This document shows, piece by piece, positions 1-4,830 of a stretch of 8,561 nt of DNA (the first letter of the stretch is position 1; each line of letters opens with the position of its first letter). Source of the DNA: an uncultured Lachnospiraceae bacterium (lineage in GTDB: Bacteria > Bacillota > Clostridia > Lachnospirales > Lachnospiraceae); NCBI GenBank assembly GCA_947594085.1, contig CANQEB010000093.1, positions 1-8,561 on the forward strand. The letters are read 5' to 3'. A program made the position numbers and the translations under genes. The notes beneath the pieces were generated by a model. That model was not told the origin of the DNA. It saw only the letters and a list, made by a program, of their open reading frames with translations, and did no database searches.

Positions 1-435
1 GAGAATGTGTGGATCGTGCCGCCCCTCACGGCGGCGGTCGGCAAGTATGTCTCCATCGGGGACGGCACCTACGCGAACATGAACCTTACCCTGATCGACG
101 ACTGGAAGATCACGATAGGGAAGGGCGTCCTGTTCGGCCCGAATGTAACCCTGAGCACGACCGGACATCCGGTGCATCCGAAGCACCGCACGGACGGTAT
201 GTACAGCTTCCCCATCACGATCGGGGACAATGTCTGGATCGGTGCGAACGTGATCGTCCTGCCTGGGGTCACGATCGGGGAGAACTCCGTGATCGGCGCT
301 GGCTCCGTGGTGACAAAGGATATCCCGGCGAACGTGGTGGCGTTCGGAAGCCCCTGCAAGGTGTACCGGGAGATTAACGAGCGCGACGAAGTGTATTATT
401 TTAAAGACAGACGTTTTGACGATCAGCCGGAGTAA
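1..435 (+). CDS. Sugar O-acetyltransferase (LacA/Maa family), 5'-truncated by window edge
   Basis: This is the C-terminal 144 residues of a left-handed beta-helix acetyltransferase that moves acetyl from acetyl-CoA to a sugar hydroxyl, acting in the cytoplasm. Seen: hexapeptide-repeat triplets (VSIGDGTY, ITIGKGVLFGPNV, ITIGDNVWIGANV, VTIGENSVIGAGSVV), the LacA/Maa signature TGHPVHP with the presumed catalytic His near residue 57, and the family ending IPANVVAFGSPCKV...YYFKDRRF. The reading frame is open from base 1, so the start lies upstream; the GTG at 7 is an internal Val codon. Family members are about 185-210 residues, so roughly a quarter is missing. The gene ends FDDQPE, with its TAA inside a terminator loop, and overlaps the convergent AraC gene by 13 bp. 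The natural acceptor sugar cannot be told from the sequence. The family call is secure. Confidence 0.93.
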   Translation, partial: ENVWIVPPLTAAVGKYVSIGDGTYANMNLTLIDDWKITIGKGVLFGPNVTLSTTGHPVHPKHRTDGMYSFPITIGDNVWIGANVIVLPGVTIGENSVIGAGSVVTKDIPANVVAFGSPCKVYREINERDEVYYFKDRRFDDQPE

Positions 436-616
436 AAATCCGGCTGTTTGTTATGTTGGCGCTCTGTATTCCATGCAATGCTTCTATATGCTCTGGGTGT
501 GCAATTATAATACCGCCTGAACAGTTTTGTAAAATGGCTTGGGCTGTTGAACCCGCAAGAGATCGCGATTTCAGAGATCGTGCCGGATGGGTGCTCCATA
601 AGCAGTGCTGCGCCCT
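411..616. repeat. 206-bp direct repeat, copy A
   Basis: This segment matches 3853-4058 over 206 bp without a net gap, with about 16 mismatches by my count. The first 80 bp (gene tail, terminator, extreme AraC C-terminus) hold about 13 of these, and the remaining 126 bp only 3. Here it covers the last 25 bases of the acetyltransferase gene and the last third of the convergent AraC gene, so this copy is the one in its natural coding context. Homology stops abruptly at GCGCCCT (610-616). Confidence 0.92.
419..451. terminator. Bidirectional intrinsic terminator between acetyltransferase and AraC1
   Basis: A perfect 8-bp stem CAGCCGGA/TCCGGCTG (424-431 with 439-446) encloses the loop GTAAAAA. It extends outward with one mismatch and further pairs, and is followed by TTTGTT. 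The TAA of the plus-strand gene lies in the loop and the TGA of the minus-strand AraC gene lies at the outer left arm, so one hairpin serves both convergent genes. Related palindromes end two other genes in the window. Confidence 0.82.
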
Positions 617-1358
617 GCATGATCCTGTACTTCAAAAGATATTGCATAGGAGAGGTTTGGATCGTTTTCTGAAAGCAGCGCAGGCATTCTCTTTCGCTGA
701 CGTCTGCCGCTTTAGCAATGTCTGTCAGTGCGATATCGCGAGAATAATTATCCTGGACGAATGAGAGCATCTCGCGAATACGAAGATCGTTTTGGCTTGA
801 TTCCGTATCGCCTCCGGACTGCGGTTTTAGCTGTTGATACAAAGCAAAGCATAGTTTCGACAGATTGTCCCTGACGGTAAATTCAAAGCCGGGCGCATCG
901 TTGGCCAGCGCGTCAAAGGCACAGACAAAGGCGCGCAGCACCGGCTCATCCGTCTCGTGTCTGAGTACATACCCGTCAAATGAGGAACAGTCTGTCAGCG
1001 GAAGGATATATTTTTGCGCGTATACGGACTGGTCGCTCCCGGTGATCAGCGCTGGGGAAAAAACCAACGAATCCAGCCTGCACAACGGATTGGCAGCCGC
1101 ATAGTGAAGGATGTCGGTGTTTACCACAATGGCATCTCCCTCATGGAGAAGATACGTTTTTTGGGGAACTCGGACGGTCAGCTGTCCTGTTCGTACATAC
1201 ATGATCTCCAGCTCATCATGCCAATGCCAAAAAACCACATCGTCTACTCTGTCGGTATACAGCTTTGAATAACCGGCACATGGAAAATCGACTGTTCCAT
1301 GTGCTTTTAATTCGCGTTTTGTGCTGTTCATTGTCAGTCCACACACTTGCAATGCCAT
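423..1358 (-). CDS. AraC-family transcriptional regulator (cupin sensor plus double HTH)
   Basis: A 311-residue AraC/XylS regulator. The N-terminal half is a cupin-like effector domain with the typical HWHDELE metal/ligand-site motif at residues 45-51. The C-terminal ~100 residues are the two helix-turn-helix motifs, beginning around IREMLSFVQDNYSRDIALTDIAKAADVS. The second carries the family signature ISEIAISCGFNSPSHFTKLFRRYYNCTPRAYR. It likely binds DNA as a dimer and responds to a small ligand, perhaps a sugar given the neighbours; the ligand is inference. The start is the ATG at 1358, eight bases after GAGG on the minus strand; an ATG two codons upstream is out of frame and one ten codons in lacks such a site. 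The last residues (QPDFYSG) are encoded by the shared terminator palindrome, overlapping the convergent acetyltransferase gene by 13 bp. Divergent partner: the HAD phosphatase gene. Confidence 0.93.
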   Translation of the reverse strand: MALQVCGLTMNSTKRELKAHGTVDFPCAGYSKLYTDRVDDVVFWHWHDELEIMYVRTGQLTVRVPQKTYLLHEGDAIVVNTDILHYAAANPLCRLDSLVFSPALITGSDQSVYAQKYILPLTDCSSFDGYVLRHETDEPVLRAFVCAFDALANDAPGFEFTVRDNLSKLCFALYQQLKPQSGGDTESSQNDLRIREMLSFVQDNYSRDIALTDIAKAADVSERECLRCFQKTIQTSPMQYLLKYRIMQGAALLMEHPSGTISEIAISCGFNSPSHFTKLFRRYYNCTPRAYRSIAWNTERQHNKQPDFYSG

Positions 1359-1389
1359 GCCATTTTCCTCACTTTGGCGGTTTTGTTAT

Positions 1390-1418
1390 ATTTTATGTCC
1401 ATATACAGCTTGAGTCAA
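1390..1418 (-). promoter_or_regulatory. Promoter of AraC regulator 1
   Basis: On the minus strand a TTGACT -35 box (1413-1418) is separated by exactly 17 bp from a TAAAAT -10 box (1390-1395). Transcription would start near 1383, leaving a leader of about 25 nt before the ATG at 1358. The -35 box overlaps the -35 box of the divergent HAD promoter. Confidence 0.75.
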
Positions 1419-1419
1419 G
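1409..1419. promoter_or_regulatory. Palindrome CTTGAGTCAAG shared by two divergent -35 boxes
   Basis: An 11-bp palindrome with an unpaired central base supplies TTGACT for the minus-strand AraC promoter and TTGAGT for the plus-strand HAD promoter. Anything binding here would block both start sites. Whether it is a real operator is inference; it could simply be two overlapping -35 elements. Confidence 0.5.
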
Positions 1420-1438
1420 ATACAAATGACGGTATTCT
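1410..1438 (+). promoter_or_regulatory. Promoter of HAD phosphatase gene
   Basis: TTGAGT (1410-1415) is followed after 17 bp by TATTCT (1433-1438). Transcription would start near 1445, giving a leader of about 70 nt before the GTG at 1517. The -10 box is weaker than that of the divergent AraC promoter. Confidence 0.5.
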
Positions 1439-1516
1439 TTTATAAATCTTTTTCGTACGCCGCCATATCGCCCGAAGATCGTGCGGCATATGGGATTTGG
1501 AAGAAGGTGATGAACT

Positions 1517-2287
1517 GTGATTAAATTGATCGCCTGCGATATTGATGGTACGCTGCTTAAGGGTGGGGACAAGGCCATCGACAACGCTGTTTTTCACGAG
1601 ATCACCAGGCTTCAGGGGCTTGGTATTCTATTCTGCCCTGCCAGCGGCAGGCAGTACAGCAGTCTCAGAAAACTATTTGCACCCGTGGCGAACAGCCTCT
1701 ATTATCTTTGCGATAACGGTGCGGTGGTGTTTGGCCCCGGTTCACACGGAGAAATACTGGCAAAGACAGCAATGGATCAGCGTTCCGCGCTCCGGCTGTC
1801 ACGGGAGATTATGGCTGCCGACAACTGTGAGGTGATGATCTCCGGCGTGGACACCAGTTATCTTTGTCCGAAGCACAGCGATATGGTGGAACTGGTCAGA
1901 GATTTTGTGGGCAATAATATCTCTGTGATAGCTTGCCCGGAGGATATCCCAGAGGAGATCATTAAGGTGTCCGCTTATTGTCGGCATGGTGCCCGGGAGG
2001 AAGAACACGGTGCATTATCCCGTTGGAAAGATACCTTTCATATGGCTTTGGGAGGCGGACCGTGGCTGGATTTTACCATAGCCGACAAGGGCATCGGCCT
2101 GAAAAATCTGTGTGATATTCTGCAGATCAACCCGGACGAGATCATGGCCTTCGGGGATAATTATAATGATGTTCCCATGCTGGAGTTGGCGGGAACCGCA
2201 TATATCATGGACAACGCGGTTCCGCCTCTTCGCAGGATGTTCCCGAAGCATTGTTCTGAAGTAGAAGAAGTATTGGAACAGTTATAG
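1517..2287 (+). CDS. Cof-type HAD-IIB family phosphatase
   Basis: A 256-residue haloacid-dehalogenase-superfamily hydrolase, presumably a cytoplasmic sugar-phosphate or small phosphate-ester phosphatase. All four HAD motifs are visible: DIDGT at 8-12 (Asp8 nucleophile, Asp10 acid/base), SGR at 43-45, the motif III Lys191 in ADKGIGLKNL, and GDNYNDVPML from 213 (the Mg-binding acidic residues). The insert between motifs II and III is a C2B-type cap, as in YidA/YbiV proteins, and the length fits the family. The start is a GTG at 1517, eight bases after AAGGTGAT; no in-frame ATG lies nearby. It is divergent from AraC1, sharing its promoter region, which suggests (inference) that the regulator controls it. 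The exact substrate cannot be read from the sequence. Confidence 0.92.
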   Translation: MIKLIACDIDGTLLKGGDKAIDNAVFHEITRLQGLGILFCPASGRQYSSLRKLFAPVANSLYYLCDNGAVVFGPGSHGEILAKTAMDQRSALRLSREIMAADNCEVMISGVDTSYLCPKHSDMVELVRDFVGNNISVIACPEDIPEEIIKVSAYCRHGAREEEHGALSRWKDTFHMALGGGPWLDFTIADKGIGLKNLCDILQINPDEIMAFGDNYNDVPMLELAGTAYIMDNAVPPLRRMFPKHCSEVEEVLEQL

Positions 2288-2346
2288 GCAGTAAACGCAA
2301 AAGCACGTAAAGAGACGATTGTTATAAAAATTATGGCATATCCTGA

Positions 2347-2375
2347 TTGTTTTGGCAAGAAAAGATGAATATACT
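2347..2375 (+). promoter_or_regulatory. Promoter of small basic protein/acetyltransferase remnant operon
   Basis: TTGTTT (2347-2352), a 17-bp spacer and TATACT (2370-2375). The predicted start near 2382 falls at the base of the hairpin that opens the leader, so the leader would be about 90 nt long and structured from its first bases. Confidence 0.6.
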
Positions 2376-2383
2376 GATAGAAA

Positions 2384-2402
2384 GTAGCAAGCGGTTTGCT
2401 AC
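2384..2402 (+). promoter_or_regulatory. 5'-leader hairpin
   Basis: GTAGCAA and TTGCTAC form a perfect 7-bp stem around a GCGGT loop, starting immediately after the predicted transcription start. No T-run follows, so it is not a terminator; it may stabilise the 5' end or form the first element of a leader RNA together with the motif at 2415-2450. Confidence 0.5.
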
Positions 2403-2414
2403 CCTAAAGGACTA

Positions 2415-2450
2415 GCTTCGCGTCGCTGGGCACGAAGTGAACAGTAGCTC
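2415..2450 (+). repeat. 36-bp leader motif, copy 1 (possible pseudoknot)
   Basis: Matches 7734-7769 at 29 of 36 positions, in the same orientation and also just downstream of a predicted start site in front of a plus-strand gene. Possible pairing: TTCGC (2417-2421) with GTGAA (2437-2441), one G-U pair, and GTCGC (2422-2426) with GTAGC (2444-2448), imperfect here. The order and spacing are those of an H-type pseudoknot. No RNA family is recognised. Confidence 0.5.
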
Positions 2451-2472
2451 TGGTACAGGAGGGAGAATAATT

Positions 2473-2652
2473 ATGTTCAATGATCAGAAGCCTCAAAACG
2501 ATATTGCCGAAATGAACTCAGAGATCAATATATCGAGGAAACACCGTCTCTTGAAAAAGGAGAAAAGGAAAGAGAAACGGCGCATGGAAATGGAACAGAA
2601 CGACGCAAAGCGACGGATGATACAGAATGCGGTCGGACATAAGAAATCTTAA
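2473..2652 (+). CDS. Small highly basic protein of unknown function (59 aa)
   Basis: A 59-residue open frame starting at ATG 2473, preceded by a strong AGGAGGG site eight bases upstream; an earlier in-frame GTG at 2437 lacks such a site and lies inside the leader motif. Residues 21-49 are extraordinarily rich in Lys, Arg and Glu (stretches such as LLKKEKRKEKRRMEMEQ), predicting one long charged helix, possibly nucleic-acid- or ribosome-binding (inference). There is no signal peptide, membrane segment or recognised domain. It is followed after 39 bp by the start of an acetyltransferase remnant with its own purine-rich ribosome site, so the two were probably an operon. A 92-bp piece of the same gene (residues ~20-50) is duplicated at 5779-5870 with four mismatches. 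I do not recognise the protein. Confidence 0.6.
   Translation: MFNDQKPQNDIAEMNSEINISRKHRLLKKEKRKEKRRMEMEQNDAKRRMIQNAVGHKKS
2529..2620. repeat. 92-bp direct repeat, copy A (inside small basic gene)
   Basis: Matches 5779-5870 over 92 bp without gaps, with four mismatches, all transitions. This copy lies inside the intact small gene, so it is taken as the source copy. Confidence 0.9.
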
Positions 2653-2691
2653 CCGGGGAACAGAGAAAGAAAAAAGAGAAGAGGATACATT

Positions 2692-2890
2692 ATGGATAAC
2701 AAATACCGCAGAGATCATGAAATGGCTTACTATTCAGACGACAGTGTAATCGCTGAACAGTTAAAGGTAAAAAAATATTCCGGATAATGTACTTGCAGCC
2801 GGTAATCCATGTAAGATCATTCGTGCGATCACAGAAGAAGATAAACCCTATTACTATAAAAATCGTACATTTGACGATCAGTCGGAGTAA
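2692..2890 (+). pseudogene. Second sugar O-acetyltransferase gene, internal deletion
   Basis: Two ends of one gene joined with most of the middle gone. The N-terminal piece starts at ATG 2692 after a purine-rich AGAGGA site and reads MDNKYRRDHEMAYYSDDSV... before stopping at TAA 2785. The C-terminal piece, in another frame from about 2771, reads NIPDNVLAAGNPCKIIRAITEEDKPYYYKNRTFDDQSE and stops at 2888-2890. It aligns residue for residue with the end of the acetyltransferase at 1-435 (IPANVVAFGSPCKV...YYFKDRRFDDQPE). The family needs about 190-200 residues; only about 28 plus 39 remain, and the catalytic His region is lost. The junction lies in the A-rich run near 2765-2776. The C-terminal identification is firm. 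That the N-terminal piece belongs to the same gene is inferred from position and frame. The two copies differ at many bases, so this is a paralogue rather than a recent duplicate. Confidence 0.82.
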
Positions 2891-2906
2891 AGCTCCGGCT
2901 GATTGT
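2874..2906 (+). terminator. Terminator palindrome ending the acetyltransferase remnant
   Basis: The left arm (2874-2887) pairs with the right arm (2893-2906) over 14 bp with two wobble pairs, around a five-base loop that starts with the TAA stop; TTATC follows. It is the same design as at 419-451 and 3861-3893. Arm differences between copies are largely pair-compatible, which suggests the structure itself is maintained. Confidence 0.75.
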
Positions 2907-2990
2907 TATCATCGTCAAAAAAGAGCAGAAAATTATTTGAATAAAAACCACTTTTATGGCATACTGTATGTGAGAAAATCCTACATCTAA

Positions 2991-3071
2991 AGCTGGCCTT
3001 CCGAAGAATCCATGATGAAGTTAGCGATGGAAAGAGCATTTGGAGCACGGAGCGGAGAAGCTAAAAAATAA
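2991..3071 (+). pseudogene. Possible orphan 3' end of a lost gene upstream of tcdA
   Basis: The gap between the remnant terminator and tcdA contains a frame opening right after a stop (2988) and ending at TAA 3069-3071, reading SWPSEESMMKLAMERAFGARSGEAKK. Its composition looks like a real C-terminal helix rather than random intergenic DNA, but there is no start with a ribosome site. I do not recognise the parent protein. It may instead be a 19-residue peptide from ATG 3012, or noise. Confidence 0.25.
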
Positions 3072-3094
3072 CAGAATTATATGGAGACGCATAA

Positions 3095-3877
3095 ATGTTG
3101 ACACAGTTTTCGAGAACAGAATTATTGCTTGGGAAAAAAGCGATGGAGAAATTATCACATTCAAGAGTCGCAGTTTTTGGAATCGGAGGGGTAGGGGGAT
3201 ATGTCTGTGAAGCTCTTGTGCGAAGCGGAGTCGGGGCATTTGATCTGATCGATGATGACAAGGTCTGTCTGACAAATCTGAACCGGCAGATTATTGCTAC
3301 ACGAAAAACAGTAGGAAAATATAAGGCAGAAGTGATGAAAGACCGGATACTTGAAATCAATCCGGATGCATATGTACGCATACATAAGTGTTTCTTCCTT
3401 CCTGAAAACGCGGATGAATTTCCTTTTAATGAGTATGATTATATTGTCGATGCGGTAGACACAGTTACTGCTAAAATTGAACTTGTTATGAAGGCACAGG
3501 AGAAAAATGTGCCTATTATCAGCAGTATGGGTGCCGGAAACAAATTGGATGGCAGCCAGTTCAGGGTTTCTGACATATATAAGACAAAAATGTGCCCATT
3601 GGCAAAGGTCATGCGGAGGGAATTGAAAAAACGAGGTGTAAGGAGGCTAAAGGTTGTATATTCTGAAGAAAAACCGATAAGGCCGCTTGACGATATGTCT
3701 ATCAGCTGCAGGACAAACTGTATTTGTCCGCCCGGGGCAAAGCATAAGTGCACAGAACGAAGGGACATTCCGGGCAGCGTAGCATTTGTGCCGTCTGTGG
3801 CAGGATTGATCATTGCGGGCGAAGTAGTAAAAGATCTGTGCAGCGGAGAAATACGTTTTGACGATCAGCCGGAGTAA
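3095..3877 (+). CDS. tcdA: tRNA threonylcarbamoyladenosine dehydratase (ThiF/E1-like)
   Basis: A 260-residue E1-like enzyme that activates the t6A carboxylate at position 37 of ANN-decoding tRNAs with ATP and closes it to cyclic ct6A. Seen: nucleotide-binding GIGGVG at 29-34, the RSGVGAFDLIDDDKV strand and helix, NLNRQ at 61-65, the VDAVDTV segment at 118-124, and VPSVAGLIIAGEVVKDL near the C-terminus. A Cys-rich stretch (Cys205, 209, 211, 219) matches what I recall from clostridial members and may bind a metal (inference). The start at ATG 3095 follows GGAG by eight bases. Odd feature: the last residues, RFDDQPE, are not family sequence. They are the acetyltransferase tail, 25 bp identical to 411-435 and including the stop, so the gene end appears to have been exchanged by recombination. 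The catalytic part is intact, so it is probably functional. Confidence 0.9.
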   Translation: MLTQFSRTELLLGKKAMEKLSHSRVAVFGIGGVGGYVCEALVRSGVGAFDLIDDDKVCLTNLNRQIIATRKTVGKYKAEVMKDRILEINPDAYVRIHKCFFLPENADEFPFNEYDYIVDAVDTVTAKIELVMKAQEKNVPIISSMGAGNKLDGSQFRVSDIYKTKMCPLAKVMRRELKKRGVRRLKVVYSEEKPIRPLDDMSISCRTNCICPPGAKHKCTERRDIPGSVAFVPSVAGLIIAGEVVKDLCSGEIRFDDQPE

Positions 3878-3893
3878 AGCTCTGGCTGATCGT
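3861..3893. terminator. Terminator palindrome at the end of tcdA
   Basis: A 14-bp stem (3861-3874 with 3880-3893) with a single G-T wobble and loop TAAAG, whose first three bases are the tcdA stop codon. A T follows on the plus strand and an equivalent run is weak on the minus strand, so termination strength is uncertain, but this is the longest stem of the three copies. Confidence 0.75.
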
Positions 3894-4058
3894 TATGTTG
3901 GTCGCCTTTATTCCCTGCAATATTTCTATATGCTCTGGGTGTGCAATTATAATACCGCCTGAACAGTTTTGTAAAATGGCTTGGGCTGTTGAATCCGCAA
4001 GAGATCGCGATTTCAGAGATCGTGCCGGATGGGTGTTCCATAAGCAGTGTTGCGCCCT
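3865..4058 (-). pseudogene. AraC regulator C-terminal fragment (copy of AraC1 end)
   Basis: On the minus strand the frame is still open and encodes the second helix-turn-helix of an AraC protein, ISEIAISCGFNSPSHFTKLFRRYYNCTPRAYR, ending DQPELYSG and TGA at 3865-3867. It is nearly identical to the end of AraC1, which ends QPDFYSG. The upstream three quarters of the gene, including the ligand domain, first HTH and start, are absent: homology stops at 4058 and unrelated DNA of the toxin-antitoxin promoter follows. It is therefore a dead fragment, although its frame has not decayed, which suggests a recent event or homogenisation with copy A. Confidence 0.88.
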
Positions 4059-4091
4059 AGTAACTTTCCAGACTTTTCATAGAAAATACAC

Positions 4092-4120
4092 TTGTATATC
4101 TATTCGATATATATTAGAAT
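4092..4120 (+). promoter_or_regulatory. Promoter of the RelB/ParE operon with operator-like inverted repeat
   Basis: TTGTAT (4092-4097), a 17-bp spacer and TAGAAT (4115-4120). Within the spacer, TATATC (4095-4100) and GATATA (4106-4111) form a perfect inverted repeat separated by five bases. Antitoxins of the ribbon-helix-helix type usually repress their own operon from such a site, so this is the likely operator (inference). Confidence 0.7.
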
Positions 4121-4144
4121 ACATGATAGAAAGGCGGTGGTATC

Positions 4145-4459
4145 ATGGCGGCAAAAACCGCAAACGTTCTGGCGAGAGTTGAGCCGGATGTAAAAAAACA
4201 GGCAGAGGATATACTGAACCAGTTGGGTATCCCTGCATCGGTTGTTATAAATATGCTTTATAAACAGATCATTATCAAAAAGGGAGTGCCTTTTCCGATA
4301 TCTTTGAGCAAAGAGCTGCTGGCTCGAGATGAGATGGGAAAGGATACGTTTAATACGATGATGGCAAAGGGGCTTTCGGAAGCAAAAGCAAATGACAGCA
4401 GACCAACCGTGGACGTGATTGAAGATCTTAGGCGCGATATTAGGGAGTGGACAAGTTGA
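4145..4459 (+). CDS. RelB/DinJ-family antitoxin
   Basis: A 104-residue antitoxin of a type II toxin-antitoxin pair. The first ~45 residues look like the DinJ/RelB ribbon-helix-helix: TANVLARVEPDVKKQAEDILNQLGIPASVVINMLYKQIII, with a strand pairing into a DNA-binding dimer, the helix DVKKQAEDILNQLGI and the GIPASVVI turn. The charged C-terminal part (DVIEDLRRDIREW) is the usual toxin-wrapping segment. The start at ATG 4145 follows AGGCGG by seven bases. The toxin gene overlaps its stop. The protein should neutralise the toxin and repress the operon through the inverted repeat upstream. It is a little longer than E. coli DinJ (86). The family is confident; the exact subfamily name is not. Confidence 0.88.
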   Translation: MAAKTANVLARVEPDVKKQAEDILNQLGIPASVVINMLYKQIIIKKGVPFPISLSKELLARDEMGKDTFNTMMAKGLSEAKANDSRPTVDVIEDLRRDIREWTS

Positions 4460-4791
4460 ATGTTTTTGAGGTAAGAACAACACATCAGGCCGAGGATCAG
4501 ATGCGTGAAATTGCCTGGCATATTGCTGTTGAGCTGCACAATCCCGGGGCAGCGGAGGATTTGCTTGATGAGTTTGAGAGGGAATTCTTAAAACTCAGCA
4601 TGAATCCGGAGAAGCATCCGCGGGTGGATGAAGAACCCTGGAAAACAGAGGAGATACGCTGGGTAAAGATTAGGCACTATATTGTATATTTCTGGATCGA
4701 TACAGAAAATGCGGCAGTACAAATCACGGGCGTAGTTTATGAAAAGCGGGATCAGAAAAATTTTCTTGGAAAAATGAAAATGGCTGATTGA
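4456..4791 (+). CDS. RelE/ParE-superfamily toxin
   Basis: The toxin partner of the preceding antitoxin, about 111 residues. Seen: an N-terminal strand and long amphipathic helix pair (TTHQAEDQMREIAWHIAVELHNPGAAEDLLDEFEREFLKLSMNPEKHPRV), then the beta-sheet core IRWVKIRHYIVYFWIDTENAAVQITGVVYEKRDQ typical of ParE/RelE folds. Whether it acts on gyrase (ParE-like) or cleaves ribosomal mRNA (RelE-like) cannot be decided; the YIVYFWID and VYEKRDQ segments look more ParE-like to me. I chose the TTG at 4456, which overlaps the antitoxin TGA (TTGA), because AGGGAG lies eight bases upstream; the GTG at 4447 would sit on top of that site. Overlap and an unusual start codon imply translational coupling, keeping toxin below antitoxin. 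It converges on AraC2 with 39 bp between and no visible terminator. Confidence 0.85.
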   Translation: MNVFEVRTTHQAEDQMREIAWHIAVELHNPGAAEDLLDEFEREFLKLSMNPEKHPRVDEEPWKTEEIRWVKIRHYIVYFWIDTENAAVQITGVVYEKRDQKNFLGKMKMAD

Positions 4792-4830
4792 CCTGTTTTT
4801 CTATCCCGCATGGATTAAATTAGGAGATGC

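Larger units (their letters stand above)
3853..4058. repeat. 206-bp direct repeat, copy B
   Basis: The same length as 411-616 with about 92% identity by eye. It begins inside the last codons of tcdA and ends abruptly at GCGCCCT, 34 bp before the -35 box of the RelB/ParE operon. Copies A and B are 3,442 bp apart in the same orientation, so recombination between them would delete everything from the AraC1 5' part to tcdA. Confidence 0.92.

Noticed and set aside
453..764. Plus-strand frame starting MLALCIPCNASIC, with a similar one at 3895
   Set aside because: Both are the antisense of the AraC C-terminus in the two copies of the 206-bp repeat; similarity between them only reflects the repeat.
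1459..1493. Inverted repeats in the HAD leader (GCCGC/GCGGC and CCATAT/ATATGG)
   Set aside because: The stems are short with loops near 19 nt, they compete with each other, and there is no T-run; too weak to call a regulator.
2937..2967. Possible promoter TTGAAT ... TACTGT before tcdA
   Set aside because: The spacer is 19 bp and the -10 is poor; position is plausible but evidence is too thin to list.
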